Positions 1 to 10,066 of a DNA stretch of 64,000 nt are shown one piece after another (position 1 is the first letter of the stretch; each line of letters begins with the position of its first letter). The position numbers and the translations under genes are program-made. The notes below the pieces were generated by a model. It was not told the DNA's origin, did not search any database, and saw only the letters and a program-made list of their open reading frames with translations. The DNA is taken from NCBI GenBank assembly GCA_018292915.2, contig JACVVK020000170.1, positions 862,501 through 926,500 on the forward strand, read 5' to 3'. The stretch is from Batillaria attramentaria (taxonomy: Eukaryota > Mollusca > Gastropoda > Batillariidae).

Positions 1-404
1 GAAAAGTTCTTGCGTAAAAATTAAGCACATTTTCCATTTTTAAGACATCTCTTGGCAAATCTGGTGGTTTTTCTCCCGCCACCTAAAAATGAATAAACAG
101 ATAAATAGATCTGGTAAAAAGAAGATGCCAGCTGTAAATTAGCCGACAAATAATCTGGGATTTCCACCTTGCAATCATTCTTCAGAAAGAATGGCTTTTG
201 ACGTCCGCGCCAAAAACACTCGAACTCCATTCGGAAACTTAAAAAGCGGGGTGAAAAATATTGATATTTCCCCTGTGTGTCTCCCGATCCGGCAAGACCT
301 CTTAACCCCAATAGCCGGGACGTCAAGTCAAATAAAAGACACTTCACTGCTCCCATTAAACCCAAGAGGAGAACATGTTGTTAAAGGAGATGAGTTTAAC
401 TCCT

Positions 405-428
405 TCCCCCCCCCCCCCCCCCCCCCCC
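405..428. repeat. poly-C homopolymer
   Basis: A run of about 20 C on the plus strand, followed by an A-rich stretch. Reading frames through it give poly-proline and are not genes. Confidence 0.95.
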
Positions 429-518
429 ACACACACAACAAACAAAAACAAAAAAAAAACAACAAAAAACACCCCCTCCTTACGTTCTGCACCAAAATAC
501 ACATACACACACGCACGC

Positions 519-542
519 GCGCGCTCTCAGAGAGAGAGAGAG

Positions 543-638
<96 letters not shown>

Positions 639-751
639 CCTCCAAGAACACCTTTTGTCCAGAAACGAAAGGATTTTTTTCTTTCTTTCGTTCGTTCTTT
701 CTTTCTTTCGTTCGTTCTTTTTTTTTTTTTTTTCGAAGGGGGGGGGGGGGA
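519..751. repeat. compound microsatellite (GA)n-(CA)n-(TTTC)n-poly-T-poly-G
   Basis: A run of (GA) from about 523 passes directly into about 30 units of (CA) at 578-637. A short unique piece follows, then TTTC/TTCG repeats, a T-run (about 718-732) and a G-run (739-751). All long open frames across 191-852, on both strands, are translations of these repeats. Confidence 0.95.
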
Positions 752-1100
752 TTTCTATCGGCATGTATCGAGTCCCCAGTTAAAACCCTGCACACTAGAG
801 CACGCGCTAATGGCCACTTAAAGGGATTCTGGTGAGGGATGACAAATCCCAAACTGTCCGACCTTCCACGCTGCCCGCTAATCTTGTCCCCGCGCTCCGC
901 TCTTCCCTTTTTCCCTACACCGCAAATTATACGCAGGGCCCATCACTCTTCCACTGGATGGCACAAAGGGAGGTCAGCATCGTCTCTCGTTATTCCAGTT
1001 TTGAAAAATATCAAAGACGGGGGTTTTAGACTCTCCCACAGTGCTTGTTTGGGTCTTACAATTCAGTTCAGTTCTATACCGTTCCGTTCCATTCAGGTCA

Positions 1101-1475
1101 AGATAATAATAAGCTCATTAATATAGGCGCTTTATCCCAAATATTCGGCTCAAAGCGCCGCGCGCTAAACCCAACACGCACGCTCACGTGAATCACATGC
1201 ATTCTCTCACACCCTGGACATGAACACATTTACAATCACGTGGTGCGAAGGGCCAGCTGGGCAATTAAAGTTTTGAAATTTTAGAATTGCATTTTTTTTT
1301 TTTTTTTTTTTTGTGGGCTGAACATTTCAGCGAAGCAGAGGGGGAGGAAGCCGGAGTACCCGGAGAGAAGCCCCGACGGTCGGCCCGAATGAACGGTGCA
1401 TACGAGAAAAAAACGTTCTTCTGCCCGAGTGGGACTCGAACCTGACCTCTCGCACTTGACCACCGACCGCCCCAA
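1101..1475 (-). mobile_element. SINE-C copy, near full length
   Basis: tRNA-derived SINE in minus orientation. The tRNA-like head lies at about 1410-1475 and reads, on the minus strand, a B-box-like GGTTCGAGTCCCACTC with a degraded start. The body carries the family landmarks: CGGGTACTCCGGCTTCC, a GAACATTTC motif next to a long A-run (poly-T on plus at 1291-1312), CACGTGATTGTAA, and the terminal GCGCTTTGAGC/AAAGCGCCTAT pair. It ends in an (ATT)n-like tail (AATAAT on plus near 1104). Some divergence from the younger copies suggests an older insertion. Confidence 0.85.
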
Positions 1476-2068
1476 GATGATTATCTTTCGCTCGGAAAAG
1501 CCCATATGCGCTCTGCCCCATCTCTCAGTTATTTTCCCAGTGTCGTCTCTGAGACTGTTCCAATGTTGGTTTGGTTCACACAGGCCCTGTCCTGCCCCTT
1601 CAGGTTCAACCGTCGGCCAATGCCTCTTTGCACGCCTCTGTTCTGCAGGCGGTCGATGGAATAATGACCGAGGTTTTGCTCATGCAACGTGTGACTCAGA
1701 CTGCGTATCACCTCTGATCTTCCAAAGCGCAGGCCACCCATAATGCTTGCCCGGCCGGCGAGGGTGTCCGCTCATTCAGCTCTATGAAAGGAAGGACAGA
1801 ACGTTCCGTAAGTGACCTCCCTTACAAGGTGGTCAACTTTTAGAAACTGCCCCTTATTGGTTGTTTTTTTTTTTGTTGTTGTTGTTGTTTTTCATTACGC
1901 CACCATGTTCAAAATGACTGCGCAACAAAGGTGTAGCATTTGTATTCGACCAAACAGTACCTTATGTAGGTCTGAATGTAGTCTGATCAGGTTTTGCGTA
2001 CATCCACAATCTCATGGCGATGCCACTGCACTGGCATTGCAAAATCATCGTTAACATGTTTACGATTA

Positions 2069-2112
2069 ATAACTTTCTGCAAAGCCAGCACCAATGTCCA
2101 CACGATGCTCAT
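2069..2112 (+). repeat. diverged dispersed relative of the 91-bp satellite unit
   Basis: This stretch reads CTTTCTGCAAAGCCAGCAC, then CAATGTCCACACGATGCT. It aligns with the start of the satellite array at 3909-3951, including the flanking TTTACGAT upstream. It is a single copy lying 1.8 kb before the array. Confidence 0.7.
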
Positions 2113-2150
2113 TTTTGTCGCCTCCTTCTGTTTGACGACGGTGGGCTGAG

Positions 2151-2195
2151 TGTGTGTGTGGGAGTTTAACGTCCTTTTCCACCACGTAGGTATCT
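2151..2195 (-). mobile_element. SINE-A 3' end fragment
   Basis: Contains GGGAGTTTAACGTCC and TTTTCCACCACGTA, the last ~45 bp of SINE-A in minus orientation. The rest of the element is absent, consistent with 5' truncation or decay. Confidence 0.7.
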
Positions 2196-2321
2196 TTGAC
2201 CAATACAGCCTAAAACCGTTGTGGAGTAGAGTCAGTGTGACTGTTTTATCTTCTTTTCTTTCCATTACAACTGAACGCAAAAACTGCAAGTTTCAGTGCA
2301 CACCTCCTCCTGTGCCTCTCT

Positions 2322-2341
2322 CCCCCCCCCCCCCCCCCCCT
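2322..2341. repeat. poly-C homopolymer
   Basis: An uninterrupted C-run of about 19 bases. Confidence 0.9.
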
Positions 2342-3128
2342 TCCCAGTTTCTAAGTTTTGATTCTGAGATTTCCGGTGATCGAGCATCACTCTTCCGACA
2401 TCATTCCAAGTCCGTCCTTCACCGGTTTCCGCAAAAACAGGGTCCTTGTAGCCCCACGGGAAACGCATCACACGGAACAACGAACTTCAAACCATTCTAG
2501 CACGCCTGCCCAGACAGAGAAGGAGATAAATTTTCATGTTCCTGTCGCGAGAGGTCATAAAATTAAATTGTGACCTTCAAGAGGAGCCCATTCCAAGAGC
2601 GACAGCAGGGAAAGGTTGTGCTAGTTAAACCTAAAAAACCCTGGTTCCCTAAGGGGGAGAACTCTCACTCAGAGAGATGACATGCATGGAAAACATATCG
2701 ATCTGTCACTTTCTAATTTGTCAGATCCTGCTGTGGCGGTGGCTGCAGTCTGGTTCCGAATTCCCACACGGTACCAAACTCTTTCAGTAGGTCTCGGTAC
2801 CCTCACAGCCAGATTTAATCTGTTTGATTGACACAGACAATCGTGACAAGGTTTGGGAATGCCCGGACAGGCGCTGGTGACGTGGGCGAAGTTTTCCCTT
2901 ACCGCTGCGAGTGACGTGCACAAGTGGGACTGAGAGGAGTTTGAACCTACTGCACTACCAACAAGTGGAACCTCGGAGTAATTGAGAAAGTCTGGACCAT
3001 GGAAACTGCATCTTTTTCGGAATGTGAGGGGAGGTGGTGGGGAGGGGGGGGGGCGCACAGGAATGGTGCGCGGTTTTGGGCGGTACTTCCTGTGAAACGA
3101 AGTTTAATATTTTGATTACAGAGAGAGA

Positions 3129-3225
3129 GAAATTGAAATTGAAATAACTTTATTTGAAAACGGTGGAAGTTTTGGTCTTGCAACCAATTTTCAAACTTGC
3201 CGTTTTGAAGAACAAACAACTAAAC
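3129..3225 (-). mobile_element. retroposon 3' end (family with second copy at 41742)
   Basis: On the minus strand this reads a ~75-bp conserved block ending in AAATAAAG, followed by TTTCAA-type repeats and then (TC)n. A near-identical copy lies at 41742-41835, also next to (GA)n. The AATAAA-like signal followed by a simple-repeat tail is typical of non-LTR retroposon 3' ends. The six-frame peptides of both copies share the block beginning FVLQNGKFENWLQ, but I see no longer coding homology. Confidence 0.6.
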
Positions 3226-3275
3226 CAAAAAGGCCGAATGATCGAACATACTTAAACCTGGAACAAGAAACTTCA

Positions 3276-3276
3276 C

Positions 3277-3324
<48 letters not shown>
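3276..3324. repeat. (GA)n then (GACA)n microsatellite
   Basis: GA repeats change into about seven GACA units. Confidence 0.95.
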
Positions 3325-3325
<1 letters not shown>

Positions 3326-3540
3326 ACTGAACTGAATTGAACTATTTTATTTGGTAGGCCACTGGGCCCATACAGGTACACGGCAAGATTGACATATAAT
3401 CACAGTGGCATATGCACACGTCCATCAGTACTGCAATAAACAACAGACATACTTCAGTGAGAACTGTATCTCTACGATTAAACGCCTTATACAAATAAGT
3501 TGTTAAACGTTGCATGACTTTGTCATTTGCACATGATATC
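3325..3540 (-). mobile_element. probable LINE 3' end, minus strand
   Basis: On the minus strand the sequence runs into CAAATAAAATAG followed by TTCAAT/TTCAGT repeats, the pattern of a non-LTR element 3' terminus with a pentamer-like tail. The upstream part is unique in this window, so the assignment rests on the tail only. Confidence 0.4.
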
Positions 3541-3555
3541 AGCAGGGCAAGTCTC

Positions 3556-3579
3556 TGAGAGAGAGAGAGAGAGAGAGAG
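3556..3579. repeat. (GA)n microsatellite
   Basis: About 12 GA units. Confidence 0.9.
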
Positions 3580-3920
3580 CAAGCGATGCCTCTGCTCTCA
3601 TCTCAACGTCATGTCCAGTCAATTCATAGACGTTTCTGAATTGTCAGGAGATACTGAATGAACTGATAACCGCTACATCTCCTCGAGAATGCCATTCAAA
3701 ATCAAAAACCTTAGAAACTGTAAAGCGTCTGAAAACGAGATCTTACGGAGAAAATCATATTGCCTTCATATTCTGCCGTATAAAACACCAGGAACCAGAA
3801 CCAGCCCGAGGAAATCGCTTTTGGTCTTAAGAAAAACTTGAAGAAAGCTTTGAGCTAAGATCATTTTTTTACAACGTAGCATTTTCGCGCTGCGGATAAC
3901 AGATTTACGATCTAACTTTC

Positions 3921-4922
3921 TGCAAAGCCAGCACAACTGTCCGCACGATGCTAGGGGTTTGTCAGCCATTGAGTGTTGGAGCCTACTTCCAGTGTCCAAA
4001 GCAATAACACATGCAAAGCCAGCACAACTGTCCGCACGATGCTAGGGGTTTGTCAGCCATTGAGTGTTGGAGCCTACTTCCAGTGTCCAAAGCAATAACA
4101 CATGCAAAGCCAGCACAACTGTCCGCACGATGCTAGGGGTTTGTCAGCCATTGAGTGTTGGAGCCTACTTCCAGTGTCCAAAGCAATAACACATGCAAAG
4201 CCAGCACAACTGTCCGCACGATGCTAGGGGTTTGTCAGCCATTGAGTGTTGGAGCCTACTTCCAGTGTCCAAAGCAATAACACATGCAAAGCCAGCACAA
4301 CTGTCCGCACGATGCTAGGGGTTTGTCAGCCATTGAGTGTTGGAGCCTACTTCCAGTGTCCAAAGCAATAACACATGCAAAGCCAGCACAACTGTCCGCA
4401 CGATGCTAGGGGTTTTGTCAGCCATTGAGTGTTGGAGCCTACTTCCAGTGTCCAAAGCAATAACACATGCAAAGCCAGCACAACTGTCCGCACGATGCTA
4501 GGGGTTTGTCAGCCATTGAGTGTTGGAGCCTACTTCCAGTGTCCAAAGCAATAACACATGCAAAGCCAGCACAACTGTCCGCACGATGCTAGGGGTTTTG
4601 TCAGCCATTGAGTGTTGGAGCCTACTTCCAGTGTCCAAAGCAATAACACATGCAAAGCCAGCACAACTGTCCGCACGATGCTAGGGGTTTGTCAGCCATT
4701 GAGTGTTGGAGCCTACTTCCAGTGTCCAAAGCAATAACACATGCAAAGCCAGCACAACTGTCCGCACGATGCTAGGGGTTTGTCAGCCATTGAGTGTTGG
4801 AGCCTACTTCCAGTGTCCAAAGCAATAACACATGCAAAGCCAGCACAACTGTCCGCACGATGCTAGGGGTTTGTCAGCCATTGAGTGTTGGAGCCTACTT
4901 CCAGTGTCCAAAGCAATAACAC
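3921..4922 (+). repeat. 91-bp satellite array, 11 head-to-tail units
   Basis: Units start at 3921, 4012, 4103, 4194, 4285, 4376, 4468, 4559, 4651, 4742 and 4833. Each begins TGCAAAGCCAGCACAACTGT and ends CAATAACACA. By eye the units are identical except that units 6 and 8 carry an extra T in AGGGGTTTTGTC, making them 92 bp. The near-perfect homogeneity indicates recent expansion. The last unit ends at CAATAACAC and meets unique sequence. No coding potential or transposon ends are visible at the borders. Confidence 0.98.
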
Positions 4923-5534
4923 TAAAAACGAGGAAGGTTGTAAAGTGCTTGAGAACCTTTCCACATTGTACGTTTTTCCCCCCACATCAATTATGATAAA
5001 AACAAGCAATATCCCCATAACACCCCTGATGGCCTCTTTGATTTTATCGCTGCTGTAGTACTAATAATTCACAGATGACTCCTCCGGTTCCTAAAATCAA
5101 TCACCGGTACGAGGATGGGGTCACGAGCTCCCCATGGAGCCAGCAACCATCCTGAAAACAGGATTAAAATGAACACCGGCCGAACACACCCCACCTATAT
5201 GTCACGGGTGACTATTTATATTTACGAGTCCCGGACGGGGACCCGGGCAGATTCAACGCAATTTGGTGAGTGGCACGATGCTCTATTGCCGTTTCATATC
5301 GTTTCACGCTCAAGCAAAAATCGGTAAATCACGCGGCGAGCAAAACTGCATCGCGATGTCGTTCAATTTCGCCCTCACGGCGATCGAGAAAAAGAAGAAA
5401 ATGGCGGGAGTATGAGATCGCCCTGCGCTCTGCCCGCGCTGCCGATAACCTTAGAAAAATACCCGTCTCCGAAGACTGCACAATGCTGGCTATTTCTTGG
5501 CAGGAGACGAAACCCCAGGAGCACGCAGCAAGGA

Positions 5535-5590
5535 TATTGTAGACAAGGATATTATAGACAAGGATATCGTGGACAAGGATATTGTAGACA
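5535..5590 (+). repeat. 15-bp tandem repeat, ~4 units
   Basis: Four units of GACAAGGATATTGTA with small changes (TTATAGA, ATCGTGG). Open in several frames because 15 is a multiple of three, giving short chance peptides. Confidence 0.9.
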
Positions 5591-5607
5591 AACCCTGACA
5601 GGGTTCT

Positions 5608-5805
5608 CGATCCCGGGACAAAATGGCATTTCAAATATCGTCTTATAGAACACAAGATTTGAAGACACAGCTACCCGCTGGCTGATCTCTGATCAGGGAT
5701 CAGCAGAGATCGCTCGCTGGACAGACGTTTCGAGGTGTTGCGTTGGATGTGTCTCTGTTCAAATTGTGCGTCCTGAGACGGTATTTGAAATGCCACATTG
5801 TCCCG
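5608..5805. repeat. imperfect inverted repeat (~43-bp arms)
   Basis: The left arm at 5608-5652 (CGGGACAAAATGGCATTTCA onward) and the right arm at 5760-5805 are reverse complements with a few mismatches. They share GGCATTTCAAATA.CGTCT. The ~110-bp spacer contains a second small hairpin around GATCTCTGATCAGGGATC (5686-5711). This could be a decayed terminal-inverted-repeat element; no target duplication was identified. Confidence 0.6.
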
Positions 5806-6243
5806 GCATTGCTCTACTGTCCCTTAGCTAGGCTGCTTCATCAAAGGCTGGATGCGACCATCGAGGACTCCACAGTGACCGCAGAAGGGCGGATACGGAG
5901 GCATAGGTTGATAAGCATCATGAGGGAGACACAGGGCCGGGGAAGAGATGCTGGGATAATCCCCAGCCACTGACGAAAATCTGTATGTGGAGGGTTCCCG
6001 AGAGACGCTACCAACAACGGCCAATTTCAAAAGGGACAAAGATTGATTTTGATTGACTCTGGTTGACTGTTTTGTCCCTTACGTACCTACCTACTTTACA
6101 CTGCCGCAAGTTAGAGAAGTGCTTCAGCCTGTCGTTCAGTGCCAACGTCCGTAGTTGCACATTCGCCAGTATTGTTTACTGCGAGACAATGCTGACGGCA
6201 GACACGTTTACAAACACGTTTATTGAGAGTACGAGAGGTGAGT

Positions 6244-6411
6244 GGGATGGGTGTTTTGGAGTTTAACGTCCTTTTCCACCACTAATGGGTGATATCAAAG
6301 ACGGGGCAACGAGAAAAAAGCCAGTGCAAATATTTGGCCCCAGCCGGGATTCGAACTCACGACCCGAGCACTGAAAGTCCAACGCTCTACCTTTCGGCTA
6401 TCCCGGCTCCC
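6244..6411 (-). mobile_element. SINE-A, full length
   Basis: Minus-strand tRNA-derived SINE. The head at about 6340-6411 contains, on the minus strand, an A box of the form TAGCCGAAAGGTAGAGCG and a B box GAGTTCGAATCCCGGC. The body carries AAATATTTG, GTTGCCCCGTCTTTGATATC and GTGGTGGAAAAGGACGTTAA. The 3' end is GACGTTAAACTCCAAAACACCC. It is followed by GA-rich DNA; no clear target duplication was found. Confidence 0.9.
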
Positions 6412-6413
6412 AA

Positions 6414-6482
6414 GAGAGAGAGAGAGAGAGAGAGAGCAAGCGACATCTCAACGTCAAGTCCAGTCAAGAGAGAGAGAGAGAC
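6414..6482. repeat. (GA)n microsatellites
   Basis: Two GA runs separated by about 30 bp of unique sequence. Confidence 0.9.
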
Positions 6483-7149
6483 TTTATTTAATCACGGTAA
6501 AACCTACTGTCACAATGGCCGTTTCAAAGCTTGTCGTTGCTATTCTTTAAAAAAAAATGGGAGTTCAACGGCCCGGCCAAACGATTAAATGAAATCAAAG
6601 CTACAGCGCGAAGATCAAACTCCTGTTCAGTGCTGCCCCCTACAGCTATAACGCCAGACCGCTATCCCCTTAAAGCTAAAATGCATGTTCACCCGCGATA
6701 CCCGCACACAATGACGGAACCTCTGATTAAGATTATCGAATGTGATCAGTGACCGAGGCGTCTCCAGCTCTGCGGGCCGTGACCGGTTCCCCCCCTCCTT
6801 GAAAAGAAACTGCCGGCGCCCATTCATCAGGGCACTCCCAGTCCATGTCAACACACAAAGCGGTCTTGCCTTGTGGCAGGAAATTAAGGCTGCACGCGGC
6901 AAAGTCATGTCCTGCTGACACAGGAAGACGTACGTGAAAGACACAACCGATCCCGGACCGCCTAATTGATGGACCTGTGTTTCGCAATGCTGTCCTTGCG
7001 ACAAAAAGAGAGCATAGGCACTGGGTTCACTAGCTCAATACATTCGCTACCAGGCAGCTAGATCATGAACGCTTCTTGTGTATTTTCCTCCGTCTGTGCT
7101 TCTGTTCCTGATGCAAGAAACAAACCCACAACCCGGAAACTGATCGATT

Positions 7150-7305
7150 AGCACACAGCGTTTTTCGCAGAGAGTCGTTGCATACCGTTGCCAACCACAC
7201 ACCCAGACCCCGGGCGCTGACGCGTGAGGACGCTGTTACCAAGCACCCACAACCCATGTTATCTCCGCTCTCACTGTGGGCGCCATGCCCAATTTTTCCA
7301 ATCAA
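7150..7305 (+). repeat. dispersed repeat I, copy without MITE (empty site)
   Basis: Matches the reverse complement of about 47615-48045, including CGTTGCCAACCA, GCTGACGCGTGAGGACGCTG and AACCCATGTTATCTCC. At about 7208-7218 this copy is uninterrupted exactly where the other copy holds a MITE-M. Resemblance resumes around 7538-7570 (GCTAAAATCGCCCG) after ~230 bp of other sequence, so this copy has its own insertion. Confidence 0.75.
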
Positions 7306-7399
7306 AAATATTTATCCATAAAAGTGCTTACAATTATCTTTTACGCCATACCAAACACGATCAAGAAAACATCTGAAGAAGCACTCTTCCCCCCCCCCC

Positions 7400-7465
7400 C
7401 CTTTGCCGCGAATTAGCCTCTGTTGCTTGCGCGGCGTTAAGCCCTAAATAACTAACTAACTAACT
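7400..7465 (+). mobile_element. ultra-short retroposon D (micro-SINE), with AACT tail
   Basis: Reads GCCGCGAATTAGCCTC, then TGTTGCTTGCGCGGCGTTAA and GCCCTAAATAACTAACTAAC. The same ~45-bp core with a tetranucleotide tail occurs at 43591-43651 (minus) and, 5' truncated, at 56858-56898, both with clear target duplications. GCCGCG and CGCGGC can pair as a stem. Target duplication is not visible here because of the flanking C- and A-rich runs. Confidence 0.7.
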
Positions 7466-7535
7466 CCCCCCCCCAAAAAAAAAATAAAAATAAATAAATA
7501 ATAAAATAAAAAATAAATAAATAAATAAATAAAAT
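7466..7535. repeat. A/T-rich simple repeat (AAATA)n
   Basis: C-run and A-run followed by AAATAAATAAATA-type repeats. Confidence 0.85.
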
Positions 7536-7651
7536 CGAAATATAGCTAAAATCGCCCGGTTGGCAAGGACTGTGCACGCACACAGTGCCTAGGTCACGAA
7601 GGAATTCAACGGCGCGCGGTCAAGGTCGGCAATGGGTTAAAAGTCCATTTT

Positions 7652-7702
7652 TTTTCTTTCTTTTTTTTTCTTTTTTTGGGGGGCGGGGGGGGGGGGGAGA
7701 GA
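7652..7702. repeat. poly-T / poly-G runs
   Basis: T-rich stretch with single C interruptions followed by a G-run. Reading frames here are artefacts. Confidence 0.9.
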
Positions 7703-7714
7703 TTTTTTAGGCTC

Positions 7715-7815
7715 ACAGATCGTTCTGAGTTTTTTCGGTGTTTGTCTAGCATCGCATCACGCGGACACCAGCACAGTGACAGCATCTGACAGGCCGGCAC
7801 TGAGCCAATAGAATG
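7715..7815 (-). repeat. dispersed repeat E, minus copy
   Basis: Matches the reverse orientation of the repeat at 7875-8065, most clearly against the copy at 58225-58395 (GATCGTTCTGAG, then CAGCATCTGACAGGC and GGCACTGAGCCAA). With the plus copy 60 bp downstream it forms an inverted pair. Confidence 0.6.
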
Positions 7816-7874
7816 TTTTACGTGATACGCATCAGTATCAGCTAATCAGGTCAGGTAGTCTTGTATAGACAGAA

Positions 7875-8065
7875 ATGGCCCGACAGTTATTACACTTCTG
7901 GAGCGCTCAGTGTGGTCGCCGCGTCATCGAGTACGCTTCTCCTGGCTCAGTGCCAGCATTACAGACGCTATCACCGTCCAGGTGTCTAACTGGGATACCA
8001 CGAAAACAACTCAGAAACAACGCATCTACGAGCATGAACATTGTAGCATTCCCCTTTTAATAAAA
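7875..8065 (+). repeat. dispersed repeat E, plus copy
   Basis: Landmarks are GGAGCGCTCAGTGTGGTCGC, GCGTCATCGAGTACGCTTCT, GGCTCAGTGCCAGCATTA and a GATACCACGAAAACAACTCA-like end. Related copies are at 50950-51130 (plus), 58225-58395 (minus) and part of 61600-61690 (plus). I do not recognise the family; short open frames inside are not conserved between copies. Confidence 0.7.
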
Positions 8066-8110
8066 TGCAGTCTGTGGAACGAAACTAGCGAGGAAAGGGG
8101 GACGGCGTGG

Positions 8111-8505
8111 GGGTCCTACTAATTACCGAAAACGACCGAAAAACACCGAAAAACAACTCTTAATACGCGTAGAACGCAGTTAAAACATAGAAATAACAAC
8201 ACACAAACATGATGAAAGGTGAAAAAGAGGCATTAAACTAGTTTAAAGGAAAAAAGTACTTATTCACTCCAAGAGAACACGACGAAATGAACGTGTCTCC
8301 CAAGGGAAGCGACTCTGGTCCGGACTGGTTATTTTCTGCAATATCACCTTTTTTTTCCTTTTAGCTTTTTTAAAGGCCACTTTTTTCATCTTTAATCATG
8401 TTTGTGTGTTGTTATTTCTATGTTTGAACCGCGTTCTATCCGTATTAAGAGTTGTTTTCGGTTGTTTTCGGTCGTTTCGTTGTTTTCGGTAATTAGTAGG
8501 ACCGG
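8111..8505. mobile_element. 395-bp MITE with ~130-bp terminal inverted repeats
   Basis: The first ~130 bp (from GGTCCTACTAATTACCGAAA) and the last ~130 bp are reverse complements with small differences. Shared blocks include AACTCTTAATACG, ATAGAACGC and AACATAGAAATAACAAC. Subterminal CCGAAAA motifs are repeated. An 8-bp direct repeat CGGCGTGG at 8103-8110 and 8506-8513 flanks it as a likely target duplication. There is no coding capacity. Long inverted repeats with an 8-9 bp duplication suit a Mutator-like or hAT-like non-autonomous or foldback element; the superfamily is inference. Confidence 0.8.
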
Positions 8506-8701
8506 CGGCGTGGTGGTGGAAGGAGGCTTCTGTAACCCCTCCTCCCCTTCCCTTGCGGTGATAATTCTAAATCATCAACCCCAAAAATACTCATTCACCT
8601 CCCGACGCTCCGTTGTTTCAACACAGGAATTCACTGTCGTCTTACTATACCGTAAACAGGACCTAACTGGGGTCGAGTACAACATATAGCACAGTACTCT
8701 T

Positions 8702-8981
8702 GCTCCGTATGTAGAACTCGAGGTTAATTTAACCTACGGTTACGGGCCTAACCCAGACTAGGACAATAGAAACCCCAACACAAAATTAAATTAAAAAGGA
8801 AGCGAAGAAAGAAAGACAAGAAACCCTTCTATAACGGCATATGCACCATGATGGAATGAACCCGCTTCCTGTTAAAAAACGAAAAAGAAAAACAAAAAAA
8901 TTTATCCTAGAGCTAGTTTAGTTCGAGGTTAGACTATAATCCGGGGCTAAATTCCCTAACTCTGACCTTTACATGCGGGCC
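8702..8981 (+). mobile_element. MITE-M copy 1
   Basis: Palindromic-ended element of about 280 bp. The 5' end reads GCTCCGTATGTAGAACTCGA and the 3' end CCTTTACATGCGGGCC. Inside are GAGGTTAATTTAACC, GGGCCTAACCCAGACTAGGA, an A-rich centre, and CTAGAGCTAGTTTAGTTCGA. This copy is more diverged than the others, and its flanks (CTT left, CAG right) no longer show a matching 3-bp duplication. Confidence 0.8.
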
Positions 8982-9345
8982 CAGAGTACGTGGGCTGTGG
9001 ACACAGAAGAAGTTTTCTGGAAACACGCGCGGCAAGGAATCCAGGAAATGAGGTTCAGCAGAACTTATGTCCGAAAAAGTTCTTCAGGAAAGTCAGCGCT
9101 GATGAGCAGAATGAACTATGGGAGGAAGAATTACTCCTCTGGAAGCATGGAACGTTCAGACAAGAAGAGAACTTCCTCTTCAAACGATACGAGAGCAGGA
9201 AACGTGACAGGACAAAGAGGTGACTATGTACGGGGCAGACAGGATGAGACAACACGAGACAAAGAGCATGAACTACCGACTAACTATAACGCTAATGATC
9301 TGGACGAGAAAGAACGTGGAGATCACGAACATGCACATTATACTG

Positions 9346-9566
9346 CTTTGGAAATGTTCAGCCCACAAAATTCGAAAACAAAATTAATGCGATTCTAAAT
9401 TCCGAAACTTAAATTGTTGAGCTGACTCTTGAGCACCACGTGATGGTAATTTGCTTCTGTGTGAGACAATGCGTGTGATTCGCGTGAGCGTGCGTGTTGG
9501 CTTCAGTTCGCCGCGCTTTGAGCCAGTTCAAGAAACTAGGTAAAGCGCCTATATAATACTCAGTTA

Positions 9567-9607
<41 letters not shown>
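9346..9607 (+). mobile_element. SINE-C, headless copy
   Basis: Begins at CTGCTTTGGAAATGTTCAGC and runs through the SINE-C body to AAAGCGCCTATATAATACTC and an (ATT)n tail (9569-9607). The tRNA-like head is absent. The start point coincides with that of the copy at 12929. Confidence 0.85.
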
Positions 9608-9609
<2 letters not shown>

Positions 9610-9677
9610 AGCAGCTCTACTTGTTGAAAGTTGTGTGTTCTCATTTTTCCGTCGTATATATCCGTCGCTATATACTA

Positions 9678-9815
9678 GGGGAGCCGGGGTAGTCGAATAG
9701 TTGAGTGTTGGACTTTCAATGCTCGGGTCGTGAGTTTTTTTCTCGTTGCCCCGTCTTTGACAGCACTCCAAAGTGGTGGAATAGGACGTTAAACTCCCAA
9801 ACACCCACCACACCC
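9678..9815 (+). mobile_element. SINE-A with internal deletion of the B box
   Basis: Starts GGGGAGCCGGGGTAGTCGAA and reaches GCTCGGGTCGTGAG. It then jumps to TTTTTCTCGTTGCCCCGTCT, so the B box and AAATATTTG region are missing (~40 bp). The 3' end AGGACGTTAAACTCCCAAAC and CACCCACC tail are intact. Confidence 0.85.
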
Positions 9816-9924
9816 TGCTATTTACTACTTGCGGCCACACGTACCACTTGATCAAGGATTCACCCAGTGGAACGTTGGATCGCTTCTTTTTTTCTTTTCT
9901 TATTTTTCGAAATGTGGTGCTTGC

Positions 9925-10030
9925 TTACCAAGGCGGACATAATATGTCCTATCATTTCTGCGCCAAAGTGGACGACATTCAGGACAAATGTCCTATACGT
10001 TGACGGTGAGTCAGGACATTTGTCCTATTA
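9925..10030. mobile_element. small palindromic MITE-like element K
   Basis: Three near-palindromic words GGACATAATATGTCC, GGACAAATGTCC and GGACATTTGTCC lie within 100 bp. The same arrangement (GGACATCTGTCCTATCATT, AGTGGA, then TTCAGGACATATGTCC) occurs at 27980-28050. This looks like a short non-autonomous DNA element whose ends carry the GGACAWWTGTCC palindrome. Confidence 0.55.
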
Positions 10031-10066
10031 TAGTTCCCGTGGATATGAAGCTCTGTTTACGTCCAT

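Noticed and set aside
191..852. Overlapping open frames of 148-214 codons on both strands
   Set aside because: They are translations of C-runs, (GA)n, (CA)n and T-runs; low complexity, no start context or domain.
7202..7222. Possible small MITE remnant at CCCCGGGCGCTGACG
   Set aside because: Comparison with 47695-47990 shows it is the uninterrupted empty site, not a remnant.
8973..9398. 141-codon plus-strand frame
   Set aside because: It starts inside the MITE-M 3' end and finishes in SINE-C; the middle is charged, without any recognised motif, so no gene can be supported.
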